Source of the DNA: an uncultured Bryobacteraceae bacterium
Lineage (GTDB): Bacteria; Acidobacteriota; Terriglobia; Bryobacterales; Bryobacteraceae
DNA length: 45,659 nt
Reading direction: 5' to 3'
Assembly: GCA_937920635.1 (NCBI GenBank)
Contig: CAKZUE010000060.1
Coordinates: forward strand, 1-45,659
Shown here: positions 18,140-27,705 of the stretch, in pieces
Numbering within the stretch: position 1 is the first letter of the stretch
Layout of the letters: every line of letters starts with the position of its first letter
Translations under genes and position numbers: made by a program
The notes under the pieces: model-generated
The model's database searches: none
Told to the model about the DNA's origin: nothing
Seen by the model: the letters and a program-made list of their open reading frames with translations, nothing else

Positions 18140-18241
18140 TTTCGCGCCTCCGGCGCTTCAGGCGCGGCTCGATTGGGCCTGCGGCCCGATTTGGTGCGGC
18201 CTCGCCCGCACCAAAATCACCGTTTCAGGCCTTTTTATGAT
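18140..18241. promoter_or_regulatory. Three stem-loops and a -10-like box between divergent genes
   Basis: The 202-base divergent gap holds GCGCC-TCC-GGCGC near 18141-18155, ATTGGGCC-TGC-GGCCCGAT (one G-T pair) at about 18172-18190, and TTTGGTGCGG (18190-18199) with CCGCACCAAA (18206-18215), a perfect 10-base stem. TATGAT at 18236-18241 is a 5/6 -10 box for the plus-strand gene, with only 11 bases before its TTG start. Confidence 0.45.
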
Positions 18242-18252
18242 ATTTTTGTCCT

Positions 18253-19032
18253 TTGGACCGCACCGCACGCCTTCTCCCGATCCTGTGCATCGCTTCGTGG
18301 GCCGCCGCCCAGCAGGTGTCTGAACACACCATCGCCTCCAACCGTCCGCCGGTGCGCTGGGTGACGACGGTGCAAACGGGCTTTGCCGACACGTTCCAGC
18401 TCACCCTTGGCGGCACGTTCGGCGGCGGACCAGCCTGGCAGAACCGCGCTGCCACGGGTCTTGCCAATCTGTTCCGTGCCGGCGACCTGCTTTCGCTGCA
18501 CGGCTGGAATACGACTGACGCGCCTTCGGGAGTGAACAGCACCATGGCGGGCATCGCGTACCGCGCGCCCGCCTGGCGCAGGGCTTCACAAAGCCTGACG
18601 CTCGGTTCGGGGCTCCAATACTGGAACTTCCCAACGGTGCTGACGGGCACCACCGACTGGTTGATCCCCGGCAACCTGATCTACACAGCCCGCGCCGGGC
18701 GCCTGCCCCTCACCGTCACCAGCGACTCGTGGACCCTGCTGGCCAGCCGGCTGCCGAAGGGCTCGCTCGTGCACACGCAAGGCTGGATCGACCACCCGCT
18801 GATCCACACGGATCCTGTGCGCCTCACCTTCCGCCACGGTCCAGCGCACACCTACTCGTGGAACTTCTACGGAACGCACGGCCACCGCGTCGTCCGCTAT
18901 CAGACGGCGCTGGTGCTGTCGTGGAAGGGGAATCAGGTGGAAGCCGGCTGGCGCAAACAATGGGGGCTGCAATCGCGCATCCCGGACAACGCCTTCTGGC
19001 ACTTCAGCCTGTCGCGGACGTTTGCCCGCTGA
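18253..19032 (+). CDS. Secreted protein of unknown function
   Basis: A 259-residue protein with a signal peptide (residues 1-20, cut near AAAQQ). The rest is rich in aromatic and small residues in alternating pattern (LTLGGTFGGGPAWQN, SLTLGSGLQYWNF, HTYSWNFYGTHGHR) and ends in HFSLSRTFAR. A final aromatic strand with terminal Arg suggests an outer-membrane beta-barrel, which is inference. The start is TTG at 18253, the only one that keeps the signal peptide. It is divergent from the subtilisin gene. Confidence 0.65.
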   Translation: MDRTARLLPILCIASWAAAQQVSEHTIASNRPPVRWVTTVQTGFADTFQLTLGGTFGGGPAWQNRAATGLANLFRAGDLLSLHGWNTTDAPSGVNSTMAGIAYRAPAWRRASQSLTLGSGLQYWNFPTVLTGTTDWLIPGNLIYTARAGRLPLTVTSDSWTLLASRLPKGSLVHTQGWIDHPLIHTDPVRLTFRHGPAHTYSWNFYGTHGHRVVRYQTALVLSWKGNQVEAGWRKQWGLQSRIPDNAFWHFSLSRTFAR

Positions 19033-19061
19033 GGGTGGGGCTGATCGTGGGAATGATGCGC

Positions 19062-19085
19062 GGCGGGACGCCGAAGCGTCCCGCC
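19062..19085. terminator. Hairpin between convergent genes
   Basis: GGCGGGACG (19062-19070) pairs with CGTCCCGCC (19077-19085) around CCGAAG. It sits between two convergent stops (19032 and 19093). There is no T-run on the plus strand, so termination efficiency is uncertain. Confidence 0.5.
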
Positions 19086-19092
19086 TGCCGGC

Positions 19093-19875
19093 TCAACGCG
19101 ACTTGAAAATCACCGCCCGGGACATGGAATCCCGGTGCGACTTCCGGTCGAATATTTCTTCATCCATCTCTTCCAGCGCCTGCCTCTCCGCGGCGTTCAT
19201 TTTCTCCCGGGAAGCGGAAAATGCGGCCCGGATCTTATCCATCGCACCCATGTCGGGAGCAAGAATCAGGTACCAGACCGTCCCTGGCTCCCTCGTGTGA
19301 ACTGCTTCCACATCCATGGAGTAGCCGTAAATCGCGCCTTCCTTGATCAGTTGATCGAGAACCGGCTTTTCATGATGCCGGAACATCATCCGGGCCACCG
19401 GCAGCTTGCCAGGCTTCACCTTCTCCTGCTGGAAGAAGGTCACCGGCAGCGCGCCGGCCGGGGTTTTCCCCGCGCCGTATTCCAGGCTGCGGACCATCAG
19501 GTCGCGGTGCTTTTCGAAATCCGTCACGGAATAGACGTCTTTCATCTTCTCGGCATTGGCCTGAAGCGCCGCCTGAATCGCCTTGTCGGCTTCTGAAATG
19601 CCGGCGAAATTTCTGGCCGTGTACCACAAGTCCACGTTGGGGCCTTCCGTATGGACCATGTCTGTGTCGAGCCCGTAGGCATCGATGGTTCCCGCCTGGA
19701 GGAGCTTGTCCAGCGAGGGCGTGATCAGGCGGATGATCTCGACGAACCGCTCCATCCGGTCCGGCTGGACCCGAAACAGGGAAACGGCGGTTATCGGCGC
19801 CGGCGCCGGTTGTGCGGAAACAGTCCCTGCCGCAAGCAGCAGGGCGAAAACGGGCACTGGCGTACGAAACTGCAT
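19093..19875 (-). CDS. Secreted protein with two similar alpha/beta domains
   Basis: A 260-residue protein with a signal peptide (residues 1-22, ALLLAAGTVSAQ). The mature part seems to hold two copies of a ferredoxin-like or dimeric alpha/beta-barrel unit. In copy one VSLFRVQPDRMERF leads to AGTIDAYGLDTDMVHTEGP and DLWYTARN; in copy two PVARMMFRHHEKPVLDQL leads to EGAIYGYSMDVEAVHTREPG and VWYLILAP. The shared G-x-I-x-x-Y-x-x-x-x-x-x-V-H-T pattern is clear. No catalytic residues are evident. The ATG at 19875 is set by an AGGAGG site; the frame is open 19 codons further but without a better start. Not assigned to a named family. Confidence 0.7.
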   Translation of the reverse strand: MQFRTPVPVFALLLAAGTVSAQPAPAPITAVSLFRVQPDRMERFVEIIRLITPSLDKLLQAGTIDAYGLDTDMVHTEGPNVDLWYTARNFAGISEADKAIQAALQANAEKMKDVYSVTDFEKHRDLMVRSLEYGAGKTPAGALPVTFFQQEKVKPGKLPVARMMFRHHEKPVLDQLIKEGAIYGYSMDVEAVHTREPGTVWYLILAPDMGAMDKIRAAFSASREKMNAAERQALEEMDEEIFDRKSHRDSMSRAVIFKSR

Positions 19876-19993
19876 CACCAGAAGCCTCCTCTGAAAATAG
19901 GGTGATCCAGTGTGCACCTGTTCCCGGCCCAATACAAGCGGAAACTTTGCGGCCCGTGAGGAATTTACAAGTGCGACTTCACCCGATCCGGGC

Positions 19994-21175
19994 TCACACC
20001 GCCAACCGCAGCAGCTCGTTTTGCACTTCGCCCGTCACTTCCGCGCCCGTCTCGGAGCGGTAGACATTGACCTCGCTGCGGATGCCGAACTCCGCCAGAT
20101 ACACGCCCGGCTCCACGGAAAAGCACAGCCCGGGCACGATCGGACGGTCGTCGTGCGTCTCGAAGTTGTCCATGTTGGCGCCCGTCCCATGGACGTCCTC
20201 GCCGATCGAGTGTCCGGTGCGGTGGAAGAAGAACTCCTCGAGCCCGCGCTCGCGCAGGTAGCCCCGCGCCGCATCATCCACCTGCCAGCCGCAGAGCGGC
20301 TCGCCTGATGCGGCTGCCTGCATGACCCGCGCCACGGCGGCGCCGCGCGCGCCCGCCACCGCCTCAAAGACCTCCAGCATCTTCTCTGGCGGCGCCGCGC
20401 CGCAATACGCGGTCCAGGTGATGTCGTAATAGACCGAGCCCGGCTCGCGCAGCTTGGCCCACAGATCGATCAGCAGCAGATCGCCCTTGCGCACCTCCGA
20501 TGAGCCTGACGCCTGCGGTTCGTAATGCGGGTCTGAGGCGTGGGCGTTCACGGCCACGATCGGGCCGTGATCGGTATAGAGCCCTTCCGTTTCAAACGCG
20601 TTCAGAATGAATTGTTTGATGTCGAACTCAGTGACGGACTCCCCGCGCGCGAGCCGCTCTTCGGCCAGGCGGAACGCCGCGGCGCGGATGGCGTCCACCC
20701 TCGCCTGCGCCCGCTTATGGCTCGCGTACTGCTCCGGCGTCCACAGCGCCTCGAACTGCTGCACCAGCGCCGCCGAGGACAGCACCTCCACGCCCAGCGA
20801 GCGCACCAGCTCCACGGTGCCCGCGTCCACCATCGCCACGTAGGGCACCGCGCACCGGGGCGAATACTGCATGGCCACGCGCCGCGCGCCCGCCAGCAGC
20901 TCCCGCAGCCGCTGCTCCTGTTCCTGCCAGCCCGCGTACAGCCGCTTCGCGCCGGGCAGCGCATCCAGCATGCCCGCTTCGATGCGGTGCGCCAGCTTGA
21001 CCGGCTCGCCTTCCGCCGGCACGAAGTAATACCAACGCCGGGTGGGCGTGCGGGGCGGCTCGAAGCCGAGGATCCGGTACGCCAGTCCGTCCCGCCGGTG
21101 GTGATCGAAAAAAAGCCAACCATCCATGGCCTGCCCGCGCAGCGCCGCCTGCATCGCTTCCAGACGCATGCCCAT
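19994..21175 (-). CDS. M24 metallopeptidase (Xaa-Pro aminopeptidase-like)
   Basis: A 393-residue pita-bread-fold peptidase. The N-terminal creatinase-like domain covers about 1-150. The C-terminal catalytic domain holds all five metal ligands: Asp in LLLIDLWA, Asp in YYDITW, His in [12 protein letters not shown], Glu in FSVEPGVY and Glu in RSEVNVY. The family usually removes N-terminal residues before Pro, with Mn or Co. There is no signal peptide. The start MGMRLEAM at 21175 is chosen over a longer frame that runs into valS. It is divergent from valS; only 43 bases separate them. Confidence 0.85.
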   Translation of the reverse strand: MGMRLEAMQAALRGQAMDGWLFFDHHRRDGLAYRILGFEPPRTPTRRWYYFVPAEGEPVKLAHRIEAGMLDALPGAKRLYAGWQEQEQRLRELLAGARRVAMQYSPRCAVPYVAMVDAGTVELVRSLGVEVLSSAALVQQFEALWTPEQYASHKRAQARVDAIRAAAFRLAEERLARGESVTEFDIKQFILNAFETEGLYTDHGPIVAVNAHASDPHYEPQASGSSEVRKGDLLLIDLWAKLREPGSVYYDITWTAYCGAAPPEKMLEVFEAVAGARGAAVARVMQAAASGEPLCGWQVDDAARGYLRERGLEEFFFHRTGHSIGEDVHGTGANMDNFETHDDRPIVPGLCFSVEPGVYLAEFGIRSEVNVYRSETGAEVTGEVQNELLRLAV

Positions 21176-21218
21176 AGTGTACGGGAACGGCCCCCTGTTA
21201 GACTGGAAGTTTACCCCC

Positions 21219-23897
21219 ATGACATTGGAGAAAGTCTACGAACCGCAGCGGTTTGAGCCGCGCTGGGCGGAAGCCTGGATCGCCGGCGGCTACTTCACGC
21301 CGCCGGAGAAAAAACAGGATGGCAAAGAAGTGTTTTCGCTGGTCATCCCCCCGCCCAACGTCACGGGCAGCCTGCACATCGGGCACATGCTCGAGCACAC
21401 CGAGATCGATGCGACCGTCCGCTGGCACCGCATGCGCGGCGACCAGACGCTGTGGCTCCCCGGACAGGACCACGCCGGCATCGCCACGCAGATGGTGGTG
21501 GAGCGCTCGTTGTGGGAAAACGAGAAACTGACCCGCCACGACCTGGGACGCGAAGAGTTCGTGCGCCGCGTCTGGCAATGGAAAGAGCAATACGGCGGCA
21601 CGATCATCCGCCAGATGAAGCGCACCGGCGCCTCGTGCGACTGGACGCGCAACCGCTTCACTCTCGATCCCGGGCTGTCGCGCGCCGTGCGCGAGACCTT
21701 CGTGCGCCTGTATGAAAAGGGCCTCATCTACCGCGGCGAGTACATGGTCAACTGGTGCCCGCGCTGCCACACGGCGCTGAGCGATCTGGAAGTGGTGCAC
21801 GAGGAGGAGCCGGGCAACCTGTGGCATATCCGGTATCCGGTGAAAGACATGCCGGGGCGCTTCGTCACCGTCGCCACCACGCGGCCGGAAACGATGCTCG
21901 GCGACACCGCGGTGTGCGTGAATCCGGAAGATGACCGCTACCGCGATCTGCACGGCCGCACGGTCGTGCTCCCGCTGATGGACCGCGAGATTCCGGTGAT
22001 CACCGATCCGCTCGCCGACCCGAAGTTCGGCACGGGCGTCGTCAAGGTCACGCCCGCTCACGACCCGAACGACTTTGAAGCGGGCCGCCGGCACAATCTG
22101 CCGCACGCCGTCGTGATCGGCCTGGACGCGCGCATGACCGAAGCCGCCGGCCGGTACGCCGGGCTCGACCGCTTTGAAGCGCGCAAGCGCGTGCTGGCGG
22201 ATCTGGAGGCGCTGGGGCTGCTCGAAAAGACCGAGGCCTACACGCTCAGCGCCGGCCGCTGCCAGCGCTGCAAGATCATCGTCGAGCCGCTGGTCTCCAC
22301 GCAGTGGTTCTGCCGCATGAAGCCCCTGGCCGAGCCCGCCATCCGCGCCGTCGAGGACGGCCGAATCCGCATTGTCCCGGAAAACTACGCAAAGACCTAC
22401 TTCGAGTGGATGTACAACATCCGCGACTGGTGCGTTTCGCGCCAGCTCTGGTGGGGCCACCGCATCCCCGCGTGGCATTGCTCGGACTGCAAGAAGACGA
22501 CGGTTGCGCGCGAAGACCCCCACGCCTGCGCCCACTGCGGTTCGAACCGCATCGAGCAGGACGCAGACGTGCTCGACACGTGGTTTTCGAGCGGACTGTG
22601 GCCTTTCTCGACTCTCGGCTGGCCGGACGAGACGGAAGACCTGAAGACCTACTATCCCACCACGCTGCTCATCACCGGCTTCGACATTCTCTTTTTCTGG
22701 GTCGCCCGCATGATCATGCTCGGCATGGAGTGCACGGGCGAGGTGCCTTTCCGCACGGTCTACATCCACGGTCTGGTGCGAGACGCGCACCGCCAGAAGA
22801 TGTCGAAGACCAAAGGCAACACGGTCGATCCGCTGGAGGTGATCGAGCAGTACGGCACCGACGCGGTGCGGTTCGCGCTGCTGCGCGGGGCCGCGCCCGG
22901 CATGGACATTGCATTGAGTGAAGAGCGCATGGCCAGCAGCCGCGCGTTCGCCAACAAGATCTGGAACGCGGCGCGGTTTCTCTTTCTGCAAATGGAAAAG
23001 GTTGGTCTCGAGCAGCTCGCGCTGGACTCGCCGCCGCGAGACGTCAACCGGCCGCGCCCCATCTCCGGATCTGTGCCGCTCGAAGACCGCTGGATCCGCC
23101 ACAAGCTCAACGAAGCTGCCGCGCGCATGGAGCAGGCGCAGCTTCACTACCGCTATCACGAAGCCGCCGACATCGTCTGGACTTTTCTCTGGGACGACTT
23201 CTGCGACTGGTATGTGGAGATCAAGAAGCTGCGCGTGCAGCAGGGCGCCGAGGCGCGGGCGCATGTGGAGACCATGGCCGAAACGTTTGAGCTTGCGCTG
23301 CGCCTGCTGCACCCGCTGATGCCGTTCATCAGCGAAGAGCTGTGGCAGAGGCTCGTGCGGAAAGGCTCGGACACGCCGGCCTCGATCTGCATCGCGCCCT
23401 ATCCGCACGCCGGCGATGCCGCCGATGAAGAAGCCGCGCGGCTGTTCGCGCTGTTGCAGTCGATCATCACCTCCGCCCGCGCGTTGCGCGCCGACAACAA
23501 AGTCGATCCGGGCGCGAGCGTGGGGGGATGGATCGAATCGCTCTGCTCGGACGTGCAACACGCCGCCTCAACGGAACTGGCGGTGATCAACGCTCTCGCC
23601 GGCGGCACGTTCGAACTCAATCCGGAAGCACGCCCCGCAGGCGTCCGCCGCGCCGCCGCCGATTTCGCCGTGGGGCTGAAGCTCTCCGGCGCGCAGATCG
23701 ACTCGATCCGCCAGCGCGTGGAAAAGCGCGCAGCCGAGCTCGAGAAGGTGATCGCCTCCAGCCGCAAGCAGCTTGCCAGCGAGAGCTTCGTTTCCAAAGC
23801 GCCGGCGCACGTCGTCGAAGGCATCCGCGAAAAACTCGCTGTTTACGAGAAAGAACTGGCGGAACAGCAGGCGGTTCTTGCCGAGCTCGGGGCATGA
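21219..23897 (+). CDS. valS: Valyl-tRNA synthetase
   Basis: An 892-residue class I synthetase. The HIGH motif is at 53-56 within [13 protein letters not shown], and KMSKT starts at Lys527. The CP1 editing domain lies between ([14 protein letters not shown], then [18 protein letters not shown]), which clears Thr-tRNA(Val). Two Cys pairs (CPRC and later CSDC/CAHC) suggest zinc sites. The anticodon-binding domain is followed by the usual C-terminal coiled coil (about 825-892). The ATG at 21219 gives the standard N-terminus; a longer frame exists but overlaps the divergent peptidase. Its stop overlaps the nadC ATG (ATGA). Confidence 0.96.
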   Translation: MTLEKVYEPQRFEPRWAEAWIAGGYFTPPEKKQDGKEVFSLVIPPPNVTGSLHIGHMLEHTEIDATVRWHRMRGDQTLWLPGQDHAGIATQMVVERSLWENEKLTRHDLGREEFVRRVWQWKEQYGGTIIRQMKRTGASCDWTRNRFTLDPGLSRAVRETFVRLYEKGLIYRGEYMVNWCPRCHTALSDLEVVHEEEPGNLWHIRYPVKDMPGRFVTVATTRPETMLGDTAVCVNPEDDRYRDLHGRTVVLPLMDREIPVITDPLADPKFGTGVVKVTPAHDPNDFEAGRRHNLPHAVVIGLDARMTEAAGRYAGLDRFEARKRVLADLEALGLLEKTEAYTLSAGRCQRCKIIVEPLVSTQWFCRMKPLAEPAIRAVEDGRIRIVPENYAKTYFEWMYNIRDWCVSRQLWWGHRIPAWHCSDCKKTTVAREDPHACAHCGSNRIEQDADVLDTWFSSGLWPFSTLGWPDETEDLKTYYPTTLLITGFDILFFWVARMIMLGMECTGEVPFRTVYIHGLVRDAHRQKMSKTKGNTVDPLEVIEQYGTDAVRFALLRGAAPGMDIALSEERMASSRAFANKIWNAARFLFLQMEKVGLEQLALDSPPRDVNRPRPISGSVPLEDRWIRHKLNEAAARMEQAQLHYRYHEAADIVWTFLWDDFCDWYVEIKKLRVQQGAEARAHVETMAETFELALRLLHPLMPFISEELWQRLVRKGSDTPASICIAPYPHAGDAADEEAARLFALLQSIITSARALRADNKVDPGASVGGWIESLCSDVQHAASTELAVINALAGGTFELNPEARPAGVRRAAADFAVGLKLSGAQIDSIRQRVEKRAAELEKVIASSRKQLASESFVSKAPAHVVEGIREKLAVYEKELAEQQAVLAELGA

Positions 23898-24745
23898 GCG
23901 CCATGAACTGGATGCATCCCGACGCGCTGGACCTGATCCGCCGCGCGCTGGCGGAGGACATCGGCCCTGGGGACGTGACCACCGAGCTGACCGTGCCCGC
24001 GGACCGCCGCGCCTCCGGCGGTTTCTACGCGCGCGAGCCGCTCACGGTGGCGGGTATCGAATTGATGCAGGCGGTTTACGATCTGGCCGGTGGTGGTGTC
24101 CGCGTGGAAGTGCTCGCCTCGAGCGGCACGGATGTCGAGAAGGGTGCTTGCCTCGCACGAGCCTCAGGCTCCGCCCAGCGCCTTCTCACTTGCGAGCGCA
24201 CGGCGCTGAACCTGCTCCAGCGGCTGAGCGGCATCGCCACGCTGGCGCGGCGGTTCACGCGCGCCATCGCGGGCACAGAGTGCCGGATTCTGGACACGCG
24301 AAAGACGACGCCGGGGATGCGTGTTCTGGAAAAAATGGCGTCGTCTTGCGGCGGAGTGGTGAACCACCGCATGGGGCTGTACGATGCCGTGCTGATCAAG
24401 AACAACCACATTGCCGCCGCGGGCGGCGTGCGGGCGGCGCTGGAAGCCGTGCGGGGCGCGGCATTGCCCGTGGAGATTGAAGTGCGGACGCTTGAAGAGC
24501 TCGACGAAGCGCTGGCCTGCGGCGCGCAGCGGCTCCTGCTCGACAATCTGACGCCGGAGGAGGCGCGCGAATGGATCCGCCGCATCGGAGGGCGCGCCAC
24601 GGTGGAGTTGAGCGGCGGCATTGCGCTCGAGAACGTCCGCGAGTACGCTCTCACGGGAGCGCAATTTGTTTCCAGCGGCGCCATCACGCACTCGGCGCGC
24701 GCCGTTGATGTTCACTTCCGGCTGGATCCCGATGCGGCGCATTGA
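23894..24745 (+). CDS. nadC: Nicotinate-nucleotide pyrophosphorylase (carboxylating)
   Basis: A 283-residue quinolinate phosphoribosyltransferase, which makes nicotinate mononucleotide from quinolinate and PRPP in NAD synthesis. Signatures are [11 protein letters not shown] near the N-terminus, [31 protein letters not shown] and [20 protein letters not shown] in the active site, and ELSGGI near the end. The ATG at 23894 overlaps the valS stop as ATGA; a second ATG at 23903 is possible. It overlaps birA by 14 bases, so the three genes are translationally coupled. nadA and nadB are not in the window. Confidence 0.95.
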   Translation: MSAMNWMHPDALDLIRRALAEDIGPGDVTTELTVPADRRASGGFYAREPLTVAGIELMQAVYDLAGGGVRVEVLASSGTDVEKGACLARASGSAQRLLTCERTALNLLQRLSGIATLARRFTRAIAGTECRILDTRKTTPGMRVLEKMASSCGGVVNHRMGLYDAVLIKNNHIAAAGGVRAALEAVRGAALPVEIEVRTLEELDEALACGAQRLLLDNLTPEEAREWIRRIGGRATVELSGGIALENVREYALTGAQFVSSGAITHSARAVDVHFRLDPDAAH

Positions 24746-25448
24746 GTGGCACGACACGATCGATTCGACGATGCGGCGCGCCGCGGAATTGGCGCGCGAG
24801 GGCTGCGCTGCCGGCACGGTGGTTGCGGCGCGCACGCAGACGGCAGGCCAGGGACGGCTGGGACGGACGTGGGATTCGCGCCTGGGCGGGCTGTATTTCA
24901 CCATCGTGCTGAGGCCGCGGCTGGAGCCCGCCAGGGTTCCGCTGGCCACGCTGGCGCTCGGACTGGCTGTTGCGGACACGCTGCAAATATTCGTTGGCTT
25001 GAGTGTGGATCTCCGCTGGCCGAACGATGTTCTGATCGGAGACCGCAAACTGGCTGGCATTCTGGCGCAGTTGCAGGAAGGGGCGCTGCTGGCGGGCATC
25101 GGGCTGAACGTGAACCAGCGGGAGTTTCCGCCGGAGCTGGCACGGATCGCCACATCGCTGAGAATCGAAACGGGCTCGGAACAGAATCCTGATCTTTTGT
25201 TGCCGGCGCTGGCGGGCTCGGTCGAATCCCACCTGAAGATCCTGGAGACCAGCGGAGCCGCCGCCATTCTGCGCCTGTTCGAGGCGGCGTCGTCATATGC
25301 CGCGGGGCGGCGTGTCAGGGTTGAGATGCCCGCGGGAGAAATCACGGGCGTCACCGCCGGGCTCACCGCCGAGGGGTTTCTGCGGGTGCGCCGCGACGAC
25401 GGCGCCGAGGTGACGGTGACTGCGGGCGGCGTGCGCCCCGCCGGATGA
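24732..25448 (+). CDS. birA: Biotin--[acetyl-CoA-carboxylase] ligase, monofunctional
   Basis: A 238-residue biotin protein ligase. The biotin/ATP site QTAGQGRLGRTWDS is intact, as are RWPNDVLIGDRKLAGIL and GIGLNVNQ. The C-terminal SH3-like domain (about 190-238) ends in VTAGGVRPAG. The N-terminal helix-turn-helix of E. coli BirA is missing, so it should attach biotin to carboxylase carrier proteins without acting as repressor. The ATG lies inside nadC, an overlap of 14 bases. A longer frame exists inside nadC but is a shadow. Confidence 0.95.
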   Translation: MRRIEWHDTIDSTMRRAAELAREGCAAGTVVAARTQTAGQGRLGRTWDSRLGGLYFTIVLRPRLEPARVPLATLALGLAVADTLQIFVGLSVDLRWPNDVLIGDRKLAGILAQLQEGALLAGIGLNVNQREFPPELARIATSLRIETGSEQNPDLLLPALAGSVESHLKILETSGAAAILRLFEAASSYAAGRRVRVEMPAGEITGVTAGLTAEGFLRVRRDDGAEVTVTAGGVRPAG

Positions 25449-25494
25449 TCTCACCGTTCTGCAACATCCGGCATCTATGATGAAGAGGAACGGG

Positions 25495-26520
25495 ATGAGT
25501 TCTCCCTCGGCAAACGGCGGGCGGCGGTTCCCTGCCTGGCTTGGCTCCGTGGTAGTTTACACGCTGTCGCTGGCTTGCCTGCTGTGGGTCTATCACGACT
25601 TCGACTGGCGCACGGAGCTGCCGAAGCTGCGCCAGATCCATCCGCTGTGGATCGCCGTGGCGGTCGCCGCAGACGTTCTCGTTTACGTCTCGCAGGGCTG
25701 GCGCTGGAACATCCTGCTGGCGCCTGTGCAGCGGCTGTCGCTGTGGCGCAGCGTGCAGGCGATTTACATCGGACTGTTTGCGAACGAGCTGCTCCCGCTG
25801 CGCAGCGGCGAGCTGATCCGGTGCTACCTGGTCGCCATCTGGAACCGGATTCCGTTTCCTCTGGTGCTGAGTTCGGCGCTGATCGAACGGCTCATCGACG
25901 GCATGTGGCTGATCTTCGGCTTCGCCGCGGTGTCGCTGTTCGTGCAGTTGCCGGGGGACCTGGTGGCGGGAGTGTGGGTGCTGGCAGGCATCGTTGGCGC
26001 CATCGGGGCGGTGCTGGCGTTTGCGGTTCTGAACCGGCGCTTCTCGCACCACGTGACGACGCGCCACCGGTGGTCGGAGGTGCTGCGCACGGCGGTGGAA
26101 GGGCTCCATGCGATGGGGCGTTCGCGCACGTTCCTGCTCGCGATTTGCGCGAGCATCGTGTACCTGGCGTTGCAGGTGATCCCGATCCACGCAATGCTGG
26201 AGGGCTACGGGCTGGATCTGCCGTGGGGCGCGGCGGCGGTGGTGCTGGTGGTGCTGCGGCTGGGGACGGTGCTGCCCTCGGCGCCGGGCAACGTGGGGCT
26301 GTTCCACCTGTTCGCGTATCTGGGGTTGCACCGGGTGCTGGGCGTCGAGGCGCAGACGGCGAAGAGCGTGGCGGGCGTGATGTTCTTCATCGTGACCGTG
26401 CCGCTGCTGGTGGCGGGCGCGGTGGCGCTGGCGTTCACGGGGACCGAGATCCGTGAACTGTACCGGCGCGCGCACCAGCATCATCAGGAACACCGCAACG
26501 CCGCGCCGCAGCCGCGCTGA
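25495..26520 (+). CDS. Lysylphosphatidylglycerol synthase/flippase-like membrane protein (UPF0104)
   Basis: A 341-residue integral membrane protein with about eight helices, from the ATG at 25495; an in-frame ATG at 25477 adds six residues. Motifs typical of the family are GLFANELLPLRSGELIRCY, IERLIDG and APGNVGLFH. This family includes the flippase part of MprF and AglD-like glycolipid transport proteins, so a lipid or polyprenol-glycan flipping role is likely but not proven. GAGG six bases before the second ATG supports that start. It follows birA by 46 bases and may be in the same operon. Confidence 0.8.
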   Translation: MSSPSANGGRRFPAWLGSVVVYTLSLACLLWVYHDFDWRTELPKLRQIHPLWIAVAVAADVLVYVSQGWRWNILLAPVQRLSLWRSVQAIYIGLFANELLPLRSGELIRCYLVAIWNRIPFPLVLSSALIERLIDGMWLIFGFAAVSLFVQLPGDLVAGVWVLAGIVGAIGAVLAFAVLNRRFSHHVTTRHRWSEVLRTAVEGLHAMGRSRTFLLAICASIVYLALQVIPIHAMLEGYGLDLPWGAAAVVLVVLRLGTVLPSAPGNVGLFHLFAYLGLHRVLGVEAQTAKSVAGVMFFIVTVPLLVAGAVALAFTGTEIRELYRRAHQHHQEHRNAAPQPR

Positions 26521-26524
26521 ACGC

Positions 26525-26535
26525 TGCGATAGAAT
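26525..26535 (+). promoter_or_regulatory. TGCGATAGAAT promoter-like element, second copy
   Basis: It is identical to 1066-1076 and lies 18 bases before the ATG of the second Gfo/Idh/MocA gene. TAGAAT at 26530-26535 would be the -10 box. No -35 box is clear. Confidence 0.4.
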
Positions 26536-26553
26536 TGCTCGGCAGGGTTTCCT

Positions 26554-27705
26554 ATGTCGAGCCAAACGCAAAATCCCATTTCGCGCCGGGCGGTGCTTTC
26601 CGCCGCCGGCGCTTTTACGATCGTTTCGCCGCAGGCTGTCCGCGGCACGCAGGCCAACTCGAAGGTTTCCATCGGGCTCATCGGCAGCGGCGGGCGCGGC
26701 ACCTACGACGCGCGCATCGCCCACAATGATCCACGCGGCCAGATCACCGCGCTGTGCGACCTGTTCGACGACCGCATTGAGCAGGCCAAGACGGCGCTGC
26801 AACTCGAAAAGGTGGACGAGTACAAGGACTACCAGAAGCTGCTGGCCAATCCCTCGATCGACGCGGTCATCATCGCCACGCCGCCCTATGTGCATCCGGA
26901 GCATCTCGAGGCGGCGGTGCAGGCGAAGAAGCATGTCTACTGCGAGAAGCCGGCGGGCGTGGACATCGCCGGCTGCCAGCGCGTGATCCGCGCCGGGCGC
27001 AAAGCGGATCCGAAGAAGGTCATCTCGTTCGGCTTTCAGCAGCGTTACGGCCCCGTCTATCTGGAGGCGTGGAAGCGCGTGAAGGAAGACGCCATCGGCC
27101 CGCTGGCGGCGGCGCGCGCCTACTGGATCGGCGGCGACCCGTTCACAAGGCGCGAGTATCCCGGGCTCGATCCGAAGATGGCGGAAGTGCGCAACTGGTT
27201 CTGCTACGCCAAGTACTCCGGCGACATCATTGTCGAGCAGGACTGCCACAACTTCGACGTGCTGCACTGGTTCCTGGAAGGGCTGCCCATCCGCGTGGTC
27301 GGCTATTCGACGCGCAAGGTGCGGCTGACGATGGACATCGTCGACAACCTGACGCTGTCGTTCGAATGGCCCAACAACATGCTGGTGAATTACGAAGCCA
27401 ACCAGCTCACGCCGCGCGGATTTGCCAAAGTGGGCGAGGAGTTCACCGGCACCAAGGGCACGATCACCGTCTCCCGTGGCGCAATGACCCACTTCAAGGG
27501 GCAGAACGACAGCGAACGCATCGAGTCGAAGCGCGACATCACGTTTGAAGCTCTCGAGCAGTTCCTGAACCGCGTCCTGACGGGCGATGTGGAAAATGTC
27601 GCCGAGCGCTCGGCGCTGTCCACGATGATCGCGCTGCTCGGCCGCGAGGCGATGTACACAAGGAAGGAACAGACCTGGAAGGGTCTCTTCGGGAACATCG
27701 CATGA
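26554..27705 (+). CDS. Gfo/Idh/MocA-family oxidoreductase with Tat signal
   Basis: A 383-residue NAD(P)-binding oxidoreductase. The twin-Arg signal ISRRAVLSAAGA at 9-20 suggests export in folded form. GSGGRG at 44-49 is the nucleotide loop, EKP at 131-133 holds the catalytic Lys132, and VEQDCHNFDVLHW carries the expected His. It differs from the 1104-2300 paralogue over most of its length but shares the layout. The stop overlaps the next gene's ATG (ATGA), so it is coupled to a PIG-L deacetylase and then SelA. Together with the deacetylase it may process an N-acetyl sugar outside the cytosol; this is inference. Confidence 0.88.
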   Translation: MSSQTQNPISRRAVLSAAGAFTIVSPQAVRGTQANSKVSIGLIGSGGRGTYDARIAHNDPRGQITALCDLFDDRIEQAKTALQLEKVDEYKDYQKLLANPSIDAVIIATPPYVHPEHLEAAVQAKKHVYCEKPAGVDIAGCQRVIRAGRKADPKKVISFGFQQRYGPVYLEAWKRVKEDAIGPLAAARAYWIGGDPFTRREYPGLDPKMAEVRNWFCYAKYSGDIIVEQDCHNFDVLHWFLEGLPIRVVGYSTRKVRLTMDIVDNLTLSFEWPNNMLVNYEANQLTPRGFAKVGEEFTGTKGTITVSRGAMTHFKGQNDSERIESKRDITFEALEQFLNRVLTGDVENVAERSALSTMIALLGREAMYTRKEQTWKGLFGNIA

